This document shows, piece by piece, positions 16,044 through 23,066 of a stretch of DNA of 24,229 nt. The number at the start of each line of letters is the position of its first letter. The first letter of the stretch is position 1. Location: the NCBI GenBank assembly GCA_017503065.1, contig JAFVTT010000002.1:1-24229 (forward strand), written 5' to 3'. Below the pieces are notes generated by a model that was given only the letters and a program-made list of their open reading frames with translations, was not told where the DNA came from and made no database searches. The translations under genes were made by a program, and so were the position numbers. The DNA is from Bacteroidaceae bacterium. Lineage in GTDB: Bacteria; Bacteroidota; Bacteroidia; Bacteroidales; Bacteroidaceae.

Positions 16044-16228
16044 TAATAACCCAATAAACTGGAATTTAATTAGAGTTATCTAATCTTGAAATTATTCGTA
16101 TTTTCAACGGGGTTATACATGCGAATTCCTATCTATTGAAATATGATCTTTCAAGATTGGGTTTAACTCTCTGTTAGATAGTATAAGTTATATAATAGAC
16201 TTCAATACTAATATCCGTATAATAATTA
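16044..16228. repeat. Non-coding stretch with long-range inverted repeats
   Basis: Between the convergent genes, AATCTTGAAA (16082-16091) pairs with TTTCAAGATT (16149-16158), and AGAGTTA (16072-16078) pairs with TAACTCT (16164-16170). An overlapping alternative pairs AACCCAAT (16048-16055) with ATTGGGTT (16156-16163). The sequence is AT-rich with no credible reading frame. It may be a structured 3' leader or trailer RNA, or an eroded small repeat element. Confidence 0.45.
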
Positions 16229-16272
16229 ATAGCAGCAACTACTTCAAGCGAGGTAATTGCTGCTATTGTTTT
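16229..16272 (+). terminator. Terminator downstream of the secreted protein
   Basis: ATAGCAGCAA (16229-16238) pairs with TTGCTGCTAT (16257-16266). After one mismatch the stem continues with TAC/GTA around a 10-base loop. TGTTTTAAT follows on the plus strand. It lies 185 bases after the stop, so the transcript would have a long 3' end, and it might also stop the opposing DPP III transcript. Confidence 0.75.
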
Positions 16273-16294
16273 AATATATTGCAAGTCAGGCAAA

Positions 16295-18295
16295 CTATTC
16301 CACGCTATAGTCCCTGGAATAACGCAGCATCTGCTCGGGATAGCCTTCTGTATAGTCTATGGTAACGTCGGTTATGTTGCCCTCGCTGTCCTTTACGGCC
16401 GTGTACACGGGGTTGATGAAACCCTTATAGGGTGCAATGTCCAGTGCTTCATAGCGGGCGAGAATTTCCCGGTGCAGGTCGTAGTTGATCTTCACGCCGT
16501 AGGTTTCAACCAAATCACGGGCAGCCTCGAAGTCTCCCGTTGACTTGATACGCTGGATCTCAGCAAGCAGTTGGCCGAAAAGGGTGCGCAGGGCCGTGTA
16601 GTCGTTGATGCGGATATAGGTCTTGCCGTCGCGCTTTACCATTTCTATTACGTCCTGTCCGTTCTCAGCCTTGCCCTTGCCGTGCTCGTATGCCCAGTGT
16701 GCTATGAGGGCACGGTTGCGCATGTGGGCCTCCTCTATCTGGTCGCCTAACTTTATGCGCACAATCTGTGTGAGTAGGCCGTTCTGCATCTGGCTGATGT
16801 AATTTGACTTGTATGCCTCTGTATCCGGCATAAGGCCAAGTTCCACCAACTTGGGGTCCGCAAGGTAATAGAGGGCGAACAGGTCGGCGCGTGCCTCTTC
16901 TATGGTGCTGCCATAGGCCTTCAATGCCTCGGAATCTACTCCTGGGAGGAGTTTGCCGCTGCCGTGGCCAAGGCATTCATGCAGGTCTGTGTGCAGGGCG
17001 TCGGTCACTTCGCCGTACTTGCGGATGAGTTCGGCCTCTTCCTCTCCATACACAAATTCGTCCAGCATGCCATTTCCCTTGGATGACTGGGCATAGGCAT
17101 TTGTCAGGTTGGCGATGGTGACGGACTTGCTGCCATGTTCTGCACGCACCCAATTGCTGTTGGGCAGGTTAATGCCTATGGCTGTGGAGGGATAAAGGTC
17201 GCCACCAAGAATGGCGGCACGGATAACCTTGGCAGAAACGCCCTTTACCTGTTCTTTCTTGAACTCGGGAGCGACGGGAGAGTTGTCCTCGAACCACTGG
17301 GCATTGGCACTGAGTTGCTCTGTGCGCTTTGTGGCATCCAGGTCCTTGAAGTTGACGATACTTTCCCATGATGCCTTCATGCCCAGAGGGTCGCCATAGG
17401 ATTCGGTAAAGCCGTTGACGAAATCAACCAGGGGCTCTGTGTTCTGCAACCATGCTATTGCGTATTGGTCGAAAGTGTGCAAATCGCCCGTCTCGTAGTA
17501 TTCCACCAGTTTGTCTATAACCTCCTGTTGCTTGGCATCTTCAGCATAGGGACGTGCAAGTTTCAGGTTCTCCACAACCTTCGTGAGGGACTTTCCGTAC
17601 TTGCCATTGGTGGTCCAACGCTCCTCGTATATGGTGCCGTCCTCTGCCTTGACAAGAGTGGAATTCATGCCGTGCATTACAGGGCGCTGCTGGTTTCCCT
17701 CGGCCTTTACCCTTGCATAGAAAGCCTCGGCCTCGACCTGTGTAACTCCCTGGTAGTAATTGCTGGCGCTGGTGACTACCAGGTCTTCACCCTGTGCCTG
17801 ATTTACCCGTTTGGGCATAACCTCAGGATTGAATATCACCTCGGCTATTTCATCGGAACATGAGGTTTGGGCCACGAACCATTCTCTGCTGAATTCAGGA
17901 GAGAACTTCTCGCTGCCGTAGTGATGATGTATGCCGTTGCTGAACCACAGGCGCTTCAGATAAACTTCAAAAGCCTTGAAATCGGCACATTCCCTGTCTC
18001 CGTCGTATTCCTGATAGAGTTTCTCCATCATACGCCGTATCTCCAGGTTGTAGCGTCCGTTCTGGTCGAACAGGATGTCACGTCCCCACAGGGCCGCTTC
18101 CTGAAGATAGTAGACAAAGGTCTTCTGTTGCAGGCTCAGGGCGTCAAACCCCTCCACATTGTAGCGCAGCATCTGTATGTCGGCAAAACGCTCGTCAATG
18201 TAATTGAAACCCTCTTCCTGCTGTTGCGTGCTGCCTACGCATGAAGCCAGCATGACTGAGGCAGGAAGAAGCAATGATCTGATAATTTTCTTCAT
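16295..18295 (-). CDS. Dipeptidyl peptidase III (M49), lipoprotein
   Basis: The 666-residue protein carries a lipoprotein signal (LLPASVMLASC, Cys19). The M49 zinc motif HECLGH is at 439-444 and the third ligand region TIEEARADLFALYYLAD at 464-480 (E467 by the spacing known for bacterial DPP III). The NGIHHHYGSEKF segment (120-131) is also typical. The family removes dipeptides from the N-terminus of peptides of about 4-10 residues. The lipid anchor places it at the cell envelope, where it would act in peptide use, together with the exported M3 peptidase at the window's left end. The length is usual for Bacteroidetes DPP III. It has its own promoter (18355-18385) after the terminator of the ribosomal-protein operon. 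Assignment is firm. Confidence 0.95.
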   Translation of the reverse strand: MKKIIRSLLLPASVMLASCVGSTQQQEEGFNYIDERFADIQMLRYNVEGFDALSLQQKTFVYYLQEAALWGRDILFDQNGRYNLEIRRMMEKLYQEYDGDRECADFKAFEVYLKRLWFSNGIHHHYGSEKFSPEFSREWFVAQTSCSDEIAEVIFNPEVMPKRVNQAQGEDLVVTSASNYYQGVTQVEAEAFYARVKAEGNQQRPVMHGMNSTLVKAEDGTIYEERWTTNGKYGKSLTKVVENLKLARPYAEDAKQQEVIDKLVEYYETGDLHTFDQYAIAWLQNTEPLVDFVNGFTESYGDPLGMKASWESIVNFKDLDATKRTEQLSANAQWFEDNSPVAPEFKKEQVKGVSAKVIRAAILGGDLYPSTAIGINLPNSNWVRAEHGSKSVTIANLTNAYAQSSKGNGMLDEFVYGEEEAELIRKYGEVTDALHTDLHECLGHGSGKLLPGVDSEALKAYGSTIEEARADLFALYYLADPKLVELGLMPDTEAYKSNYISQMQNGLLTQIVRIKLGDQIEEAHMRNRALIAHWAYEHGKGKAENGQDVIEMVKRDGKTYIRINDYTALRTLFGQLLAEIQRIKSTGDFEAARDLVETYGVKINYDLHREILARYEALDIAPYKGFINPVYTAVKDSEGNITDVTIDYTEGYPEQMLRYSRDYSVE

Positions 18296-18354
18296 ATTCC
18301 TTATATTTATATATTATATGTAATGTATGCGCGTCTATAGGCATAGCACCATGG

Positions 18355-18385
18355 CAAAGGTATGAATATTTTTTTGAATGGCAAA
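18355..18385 (-). promoter_or_regulatory. Promoter for DPP III
   Basis: On the minus strand a perfect TTTG (18382-18385) lies 19 bases before a perfect TACCTTTG (18355-18362). It is 59 bases upstream of the start codon, leaving an AT-rich leader. Confidence 0.78.
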
Positions 18386-18386
18386 T

Positions 18387-18417
18387 AAAAATCCCCAACC
18401 TGTCGCAGGCTGGGGAT
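18387..18417 (-). terminator. Terminator of the L28-L33-DUF4295 operon
   Basis: ATCCCCAACCTG (18391-18402) pairs with CAGGCTGGGGAT (18406-18417) with one mismatch and a 3-base loop. On the minus strand it is followed by TTTT and more A/T. It lies 35 bases after the DUF4295 stop. Its T run is next to the -33 box of the DPP III promoter. Confidence 0.88.
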
Positions 18418-18452
18418 AAATCTTTATTGGTAAAAGTACAAGGAGCAAGGGA

Positions 18453-18608
18453 TTAGTTCTTGAAGAAATCCTTTACGGCCTCGTTGGGGACCATGCGCTC
18501 GTCGAAAGAATAGGTACCAGATGCATTCTTGACCATCTTGATAACCTTTGTGTAGGAACGGCCATCTGTCTTACCTGTCTGCAGAGTAGCCACTGTTTTC
18601 TTTGCCAT
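18453..18608 (-). CDS. DUF4295 small basic protein, Bacteroidetes ribosome-associated
   Basis: This 51-residue protein begins MAKKTVATLQTGKTDGRSYT and ends VPNEAVKDFFKN, the pattern of the Bacteroidetes-specific DUF4295 family. It is Lys-rich and immediately follows L33 (31 bp gap) in an operon with two ribosomal proteins, so a place on the large ribosomal subunit is likely. From memory, structural work on a Bacteroidetes ribosome (Flavobacterium johnsoniae) reported such an extra subunit, named bL38; I cannot check this here. It is the last gene before the operon terminator. Confidence 0.85.
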   Translation of the reverse strand: MAKKTVATLQTGKTDGRSYTKVIKMVKNASGTYSFDERMVPNEAVKDFFKN

Positions 18609-18639
18609 AACTTAATCTGAGTGATTGTGTGTGTGTTAA

Positions 18640-18828
18640 TTACTTGATCTCCTTGTGCACAGTCATTCTCTTAAGAATGGGGTTGTACTTCTTGAGCTCC
18701 ATGCGCTCGGGAGTGTTCTTGCGGTTCTTGGTTGTCACGTAGCGTGATGTTCCGGGCAGACCACTCTCCTTCATCTCGGTGCACTCCAGGATAACCTGGA
18801 CGCGATTGCCTTTAGCCTTCTTTGCCAT
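18640..18828 (-). CDS. rpmG: 50S ribosomal protein L33
   Basis: The 62-residue protein starts [20 protein letters not shown] and includes [20 protein letters not shown] and [15 protein letters not shown], the L33 signature. Only one cysteine is present, so it is the zinc-independent (C-minus) form with no CxxC pairs. It lies 19 bp downstream of rpmB and upstream of DUF4295, the standard Bacteroidales order. An AGGAGG-like stretch precedes the start (18837-18842 on the minus strand), an unusually clear Shine-Dalgarno-like site for this phylum. Confidence 0.97.
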   Translation of the reverse strand: MAKKAKGNRVQVILECTEMKESGLPGTSRYVTTKNRKNTPERMELKKYNPILKRMTVHKEIK

Positions 18829-18847
18829 GTTTTAGTTCCTCCTGAAA

Positions 18848-19108
18848 TTAACCGATTACACGAATTGTTTTCCAATCACAAAAACCTTGAGCCACTGCAT
18901 TCTTCAGTGCTGCATCAAGACCCACCTTGTTGATGTAGCGCAGACCGCTGGCGCTGATGCGCAGGCTGATCCAGCAATCTTCCTCAACATAGTAGAACTT
19001 CTTGTGGAACAGGTTCACGTCGAAAGTGCGCTTTGTGCGACGCTTTGAGTGAGACACGTTGTTACCAACCATGGCTCTCTTTCCGGTAATTTGACAAATC
19101 TTAGACAT
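18848..19108 (-). CDS. rpmB: 50S ribosomal protein L28
   Basis: The 86-residue protein begins [20 protein letters not shown] followed by [13 protein letters not shown], the L28 signature. The C-terminal [18 protein letters not shown] is also typical. It lacks the CxxC zinc pairs, like its neighbour L33. It is the first gene of the rpmB-rpmG-DUF4295 operon, driven by the promoter at 19163-19194, and is separated from tsaD by that promoter. Confidence 0.97.
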   Translation of the reverse strand: MSKICQITGKRAMVGNNVSHSKRRTKRTFDVNLFHKKFYYVEEDCWISLRISASGLRYINKVGLDAALKNAVAQGFCDWKTIRVIG

Positions 19109-19162
19109 TTCTAATCTTCCTTTCTTTTGTTACTTTTCCAATAACATCTTCCAAACAGGGCA

Positions 19163-19194
19163 CAAAGGTAGCGCCTTTTTGCGAATAATGCAAA
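19163..19194 (-). promoter_or_regulatory. Promoter for the L28-L33-DUF4295 operon
   Basis: On the minus strand TTTG (19191-19194) lies 20 bases before TACCTTTG (19163-19170). Both boxes are perfect. It leaves a leader of about 47 bases before the L28 start. Confidence 0.78.
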
Positions 19195-19262
19195 TATTTC
19201 CGTAGAAAAACTCCTTATATCAGGTATTTTCGCTTGTTTTGCTCCGGTGGTGGCATGCCCGG

Positions 19263-20276
19263 CTATATCTCCACTCTGGAATATGCGGGTTTGTCCATGG
19301 AGCAAAAGTCCCTGTCCTTGTATTTGAAGCATCCCGTCATGGCTATCATGGCCGCGTTGTCGGTGGTGTATCCGAACTTGGGGATGTAGACGGTCCATCC
19401 GAAACGGCGTGCATGGTCGTGGAAAGCCTCGCGAAGACCGGTGTTGGCGCTGACCCCTCCTGCCACGGCAACGTGCTTTATGCGGAGGTCCTTGGCGGCC
19501 TTGCGCAGTTTCTTCATCAGGATGTCCACGATGGTGTATTCCAGGGATGCGGCCAAGTCGGCCTTGTTCTTCTCTATGAAATCCGGGTCTCCGGCCACCC
19601 ATTCCCTGAGGTTGTAGAGGAAGGATGTCTTCAGTCCCGAGAAGGAATAGTCGTAATCGGGTATCTGGGGACGGGCAAACTGGAATGCCTTGGGGTTGCC
19701 CTGCCTTGCAAGGCGGTCGATAATGGGGCCTCCGGGATAGCCCATGCCCATCACTTTGGAGCACTTGTCTATGGCCTCGCCAGCCGCATCGTCTATGGTC
19801 TTGCCTATGATTTCCATGTCGTTGTAGGCACGCACCAGTATTATCTGGCTGTTGCCTCCGCTTACCAGCAGGCACAGGAAGGGGAAGGGCGGCGGGGTGT
19901 GAGCATCGCCTTCTTCACGTACGAAGTGTGCCAGGACGTGTCCCTGCAGGTGGTTCACCTCTATCATGGGAATGTCCAGGCTTGCCGCCAGGCCCTTGGC
20001 AAAACTTACTCCCACGAGCAGCGACCCCATCAATCCCGGACCTCGCGTAAAGGCTATGGCCGAGAGTTCTTCGCGCTCCACACCTGCCTTCTTGAGGGCC
20101 TGGTCAACAACGGGAACGATATTCTGCTGGTGGGCACGGCTGGCAAGTTCGGGCACCACTCCTCCGTAGGCCTCGTGTACGGCCTGCGATGCCGTTACGT
20201 TGGACAAGAGCACTCCGTCCCTGATCACCGCAGCGCTGGTATCATCGCAGGAGGATTCTATTCCAAGAATTATCAT
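19263..20276 (-). CDS. tsaD: tRNA N6-adenosine threonylcarbamoyltransferase TsaD
   Basis: The 337-residue protein has the Kae1/TsaD motifs: GIESSCDDTS (5-14), AFTRGPGLMGSLLVG (75-89), the metal ligands His109 and His113 (NHLQGHVLAH), LVSGGNSQI, FSGLKTSFLY and the late aspartate in YTTDNAAMIA. It transfers the threonylcarbamoyl group to A37 of tRNAs that read ANN codons, working with TsaB and TsaE, which are not in this window. Length is normal and all visible motifs are intact. It lies 43 bp downstream of map with no terminator between, so the two are probably one transcript. Confidence 0.97.
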   Translation of the reverse strand: MIILGIESSCDDTSAAVIRDGVLLSNVTASQAVHEAYGGVVPELASRAHQQNIVPVVDQALKKAGVEREELSAIAFTRGPGLMGSLLVGVSFAKGLAASLDIPMIEVNHLQGHVLAHFVREEGDAHTPPPFPFLCLLVSGGNSQIILVRAYNDMEIIGKTIDDAAGEAIDKCSKVMGMGYPGGPIIDRLARQGNPKAFQFARPQIPDYDYSFSGLKTSFLYNLREWVAGDPDFIEKNKADLAASLEYTIVDILMKKLRKAAKDLRIKHVAVAGGVSANTGLREAFHDHARRFGWTVYIPKFGYTTDNAAMIAMTGCFKYKDRDFCSMDKPAYSRVEI

Positions 20277-20319
20277 AACCTTAAACCTTATTCTATAATA
20301 TTAATGTGTGTGTCGTAAA

Positions 20320-21192
20320 TCAATGCGTAAGTATCTCCACACCGTTTTCCGTCATCAGGTAGGTGTGCTCCCACTGGGCGCTGGGCAGTTCGTCGTCTGT
20401 TATCACCTCCCATCCGTAGGGGTCTTCGTCGTCTATGAACACGCGCCATGTGCCGGTGTTTATCATAGGTTCTATGGTGAATGTCATGCCTGGAACCAGG
20501 AGCATGCCCGTACCCTTGTGGCCAAAGTGCTCCACCTCGGGTTCTTCGTGGAAACGGCATCCCACGCCATGGCCGCAAAGGTCGCGCACCACACTGAAAC
20601 CGTTGGCATGCGCATGCTTCTGGATGGCATTGCCCAGGTCGCCCACGAAGACATAGGGTTCGGAGCACACCTTTTCGCCCACCTTCAGGCATTCCCATGC
20701 CACATCCACCAGGCGCTGCTTCTGCTCCGTGGTCTTGCCTATGACAAACATACGGCTTGCATCGGCATAGTACCCGTCCAGAATGGTGGTGCAATCTACG
20801 TTTATGATGTCTCCCTCTTCCAGAATGACATCCTCGGAGGGGATGCCATGGCACACCACTTCGTTTATGCTGGTACAGCACGACTTGGGGAAGCCCTCAT
20901 AGTTAAGGGGCGCTGGAATTCCGCCATGCTTCACGGTGAAGTCATGCACTATACGGTTTATCTCCTCGGTGGACATGCCTTCGCGGATACGGTTGGCCAC
21001 CTCGTCCAACACGGCGGTATTCAATGCCCCGGCACGCCGTATGCCTTCAATCTGCACGGGAGTCTTTATCAGTTCTCGCGTAGGGCACAACTTGCCTCGG
21101 CTCTGGAACTCCAGTATCCGCAAGTCCATAGGTGTGGGAGCAATGCCGGGGATAAGTTTCCAGTTCTCCGTTATCTTGTTTTTCTTTGCCAC
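20320..21192 (-). CDS. map: Type I methionine aminopeptidase
   Basis: The frame can be opened by a TTG at 21217-21219, but that codon lies inside the promoter's -7 box. I prefer the GTG at 21190-21192, preceded by AAAGGAAAA, giving 290 residues (VAKKNKITENWK...). Metal and catalytic residues are complete in that numbering: H115 (VVCHGIP), D133 and D144 (INVDCTTILDGYYADAS), H208 (CGHGVGCRFHEEP), E241 (FTIEPMI) and E275 (AQWEHTYL). It removes the initiator methionine from new proteins in the cytoplasm. Compared with the shorter E. coli enzyme it has about 40 extra N-terminal residues. An ATG 21 codons further in is a less likely start. It is followed closely by tsaD, fitting a protein-synthesis operon. 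Confidence 0.95.
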   Translation of the reverse strand: MAKKNKITENWKLIPGIAPTPMDLRILEFQSRGKLCPTRELIKTPVQIEGIRRAGALNTAVLDEVANRIREGMSTEEINRIVHDFTVKHGGIPAPLNYEGFPKSCCTSINEVVCHGIPSEDVILEEGDIINVDCTTILDGYYADASRMFVIGKTTEQKQRLVDVAWECLKVGEKVCSEPYVFVGDLGNAIQKHAHANGFSVVRDLCGHGVGCRFHEEPEVEHFGHKGTGMLLVPGMTFTIEPMINTGTWRVFIDDEDPYGWEVITDDELPSAQWEHTYLMTENGVEILTH

Positions 21193-21216
21193 TTTTCCTT
21201 TTGTTATTTGCGTATG

Positions 21217-21247
21217 CAAAGGTACAATTTATTTCGGAAAACTCAAG
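21217..21247 (-). promoter_or_regulatory. Promoter for map-tsaD
   Basis: On the minus strand CTTG (21244-21247) lies 19 bases before TACCTTTG (21217-21224). The -7 box is perfect and the -33 box has one mismatch. Transcription would begin only a few bases upstream of the GTG start, giving a very short leader. Confidence 0.65.
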
Positions 21248-21277
21248 CGACAATGCGGATTAACGAAAATTTTTGAC

Positions 21278-21285
21278 TAACTTTG
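21278..21285 (+). promoter_or_regulatory. Probable -7 box for the sulfatase gene
   Basis: TAACTTTG fits TAnnTTTG and lies 39 bases upstream of the ATG at 21325. A TTG within it (21283) opens the longer frame, but that codon would not be transcribed. The -33 region shows no clear TTTG. Confidence 0.5.
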
Positions 21286-21324
21286 CCCGACAGAAACACT
21301 CATTACACAAACACTAACCATAAC

Positions 21325-22881
21325 ATGAACCATCTCCGTAATATCCTGTATGCTTCTGCATTGCTGACACCCGCTGCATCCTCCTTTGCCGGAGAAAAGC
21401 CTGCCGGCAACGACACGCGCCCCAATGTAATTCTCATAGTTGCCGACGATCTGGGATACGGCGACCTTGGCTGCTATGGCGCCCAGGACGTCAAGACTCC
21501 CAATGTGGACCGCCTGGCAAAGAACGGTATACGTTTCCTCAACTCCCATGCGGCGGCCGCCACAAGCACCCCGTCTCGCTATGCCCTGCTTACCGGGCAT
21601 TATTCATGGAGAAGGCCCGACACAAGGATAGCAGAGGGCAATGCCAGGATGATTATCCGACCGGAGCAGTACACCATGGCCGACATGTTCCGCCAGGCCG
21701 GCTACACTACGGCAGCCATAGGCAAATGGCATCTCGGATTGGGTGACAAGACCGCCGGACAGGACTGGAATGCTCCCCTGCCATGCGGACTTCAGGACAT
21801 CGGTTTTGACTATCACTACATCATGGCAGCCACCGGCGACCGCGTGCCCTGCGTGTTCATAGAAAACGGCTTCATCGCCGACTACGACCCCACGGCTCCC
21901 ATAGAGGTAAGTTACCGCCAGAACTTTGCTGGCGAACCCACCGGCAAAAGCAATCCCGAAATGCTCTACAACCTGAAACCGAGTCCCAACCACGGGCATG
22001 ACCAGTCCATCGTAAACGGCATCTCGCGCATAGGTTTCATGAAGGGAGGCGGCAAGGCTCTGTGGAAAGACGAGAACATAGCCGACAGCATCACCTCGCA
22101 TGCCGTGGAGTTCATCAGGAAGAACCACCGCGAACCCTTCTTCATGTACCTTTGCACCAACGACATACACGTTCCGCGTTTCCCTCATCCGCGCTTCCGG
22201 GGCAAGACAGACATGGGACACCGTGGCGATGCCATAGTTCAGTTCGACTGGACCGTGGGCGAGGTAATGAAAACCCTCAAGGACCTGAAAATAGACAAGA
22301 ACACCATCATAATCCTGACCAGCGACAACGGTCCCGTTGTGGACGACGGATATGCCGATGAAGCGGTGGCACGCCTTGGCAACCACAAACCGGCCGGTCC
22401 CCTGCGCGGCAACAAGTACAGTTCCTTCGAAGGCGGAACCAGAGTGCCCTTCATCGTATCGTGGCCCAATGGTATGGAAAAGGGCAACGACTCCAGGGCC
22501 CTGGTGTCCCAAATAGACCTTTTCGCCTCGTTTGCCCAAATGCTGGACGCACGACTGCCCGAAGGTTCCTGCCCCGACAGCCGCAGACACTGGGATGCCA
22601 TCACCGGCAAGGACACGCAGGGATGCGAGTACGTGATAGAGCAGAACCTGTGGAACGTCCTGTCCGTAAGAACGTCCGACTGGAAATACATTGAGCCAAG
22701 CAACGGTGCGCCCTACATGAAACTCACCGACATAGAGACAGGCAACAGTCCTCTGCCCCAACTCTACGACATGAGCAAGGAGGGTGAACAGGAGAACCTC
22801 GCCAAGGAACGCCCGGAAGTAACCGAGCGTCTGGCCAAGATTATCGACAACGAGCGCAAGCGGGGGAGCGGTGAAAGGTGA
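21325..22881 (+). CDS. Exported Ser-type sulfatase (family S1)
   Basis: The 518-residue protein has a signal peptide (LYASALLTPAASSFAGEK). NVILIVADDLGYGDLGCYGA (34-53) supplies the calcium-binding Asp pair D41/D42. STPSRYALLTG (81-91) is the formylglycine motif with Ser81 as the residue to be oxidised, so maturation needs a radical-SAM anSME enzyme, not seen here. Further active-site residues are GKWHLG (K134, H136), NDIHVPRFPH (H282) and TSDNGP (D334, N335). The family removes sulfate esters from host or algal glycans or aryl sulfates; the subfamily and substrate cannot be read. It is not in a polysaccharide-utilisation cluster here. A 7-bp tandem repeat spans its stop codon, and a terminator follows. 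The TTG start at 21283 was rejected because it is inside the -7 box. Confidence 0.93.
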   Translation: MNHLRNILYASALLTPAASSFAGEKPAGNDTRPNVILIVADDLGYGDLGCYGAQDVKTPNVDRLAKNGIRFLNSHAAAATSTPSRYALLTGHYSWRRPDTRIAEGNARMIIRPEQYTMADMFRQAGYTTAAIGKWHLGLGDKTAGQDWNAPLPCGLQDIGFDYHYIMAATGDRVPCVFIENGFIADYDPTAPIEVSYRQNFAGEPTGKSNPEMLYNLKPSPNHGHDQSIVNGISRIGFMKGGGKALWKDENIADSITSHAVEFIRKNHREPFFMYLCTNDIHVPRFPHPRFRGKTDMGHRGDAIVQFDWTVGEVMKTLKDLKIDKNTIIILTSDNGPVVDDGYADEAVARLGNHKPAGPLRGNKYSSFEGGTRVPFIVSWPNGMEKGNDSRALVSQIDLFASFAQMLDARLPEGSCPDSRRHWDAITGKDTQGCEYVIEQNLWNVLSVRTSDWKYIEPSNGAPYMKLTDIETGNSPLPQLYDMSKEGEQENLAKERPEVTERLAKIIDNERKRGSGER

Positions 22882-22897
22882 GAGGTGAGAGGATGAG
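22870..22897. repeat. 7-bp tandem repeat (GGTGAGA-type) across the sulfatase stop codon
   Basis: Four units run in tandem: GGTGAAA, GGTGAGA, GGTGAGA and GGATGAG. The sulfatase stop TGA (22879-22881) lies in the second unit. A change of one unit would alter the reading frame beyond the last residues. Confidence 0.8.
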
Positions 22898-22907
22898 CGA
22901 ATGAAAG

Positions 22908-22951
22908 GGCACAGAACCTATGTGAAAAACTGGTTCTGTGCCTATATTTTT
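22908..22951 (+). terminator. Terminator after the sulfatase gene
   Basis: An 11-bp perfect stem GGCACAGAACC (22908-22918) with 22932-22942 has a 13-base loop. It is followed by TATATTTTTA. It ends 115 bases before the next start. Confidence 0.88.
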
Positions 22952-23020
22952 ATCCCAGATTGGAGGGAGCATTACTAAGGCGGTGTGGAAGTGGCGGGAA
23001 ATATTACATCCTTTTTTTCG

Positions 23021-23028
23021 TATATTTG
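23021..23028 (+). promoter_or_regulatory. Probable -7 box for the second ECF sigma operon
   Basis: TATATTTG followed by C fits the Bacteroidetes -7 box and lies 38 bases upstream of the sigma-factor ATG. No standard -33 TTTG is visible, which could mean recognition by an alternative sigma factor, possibly its own product. That last point is speculation. Confidence 0.45.
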
Positions 23029-23066
23029 CACTTGACATTTGTCTGCCTTGTGCGTTATATTGATAG

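Noticed and set aside
10930..16290. The AT-rich block as a mobile element
   Set aside because: No integrase, transposase, tRNA target or flanking direct repeat is visible, and OmpA is a core envelope gene.
19111..19875. A 254-codon minus-strand frame overlapping tsaD in another frame
   Set aside because: It covers the L28 promoter and the tsaD coding sequence, and its composition is typical of an out-of-frame translation.
21604..22761. A 385-codon minus-strand frame opposite the sulfatase
   Set aside because: All sulfatase active-site motifs are on the plus strand. This is a coding shadow.
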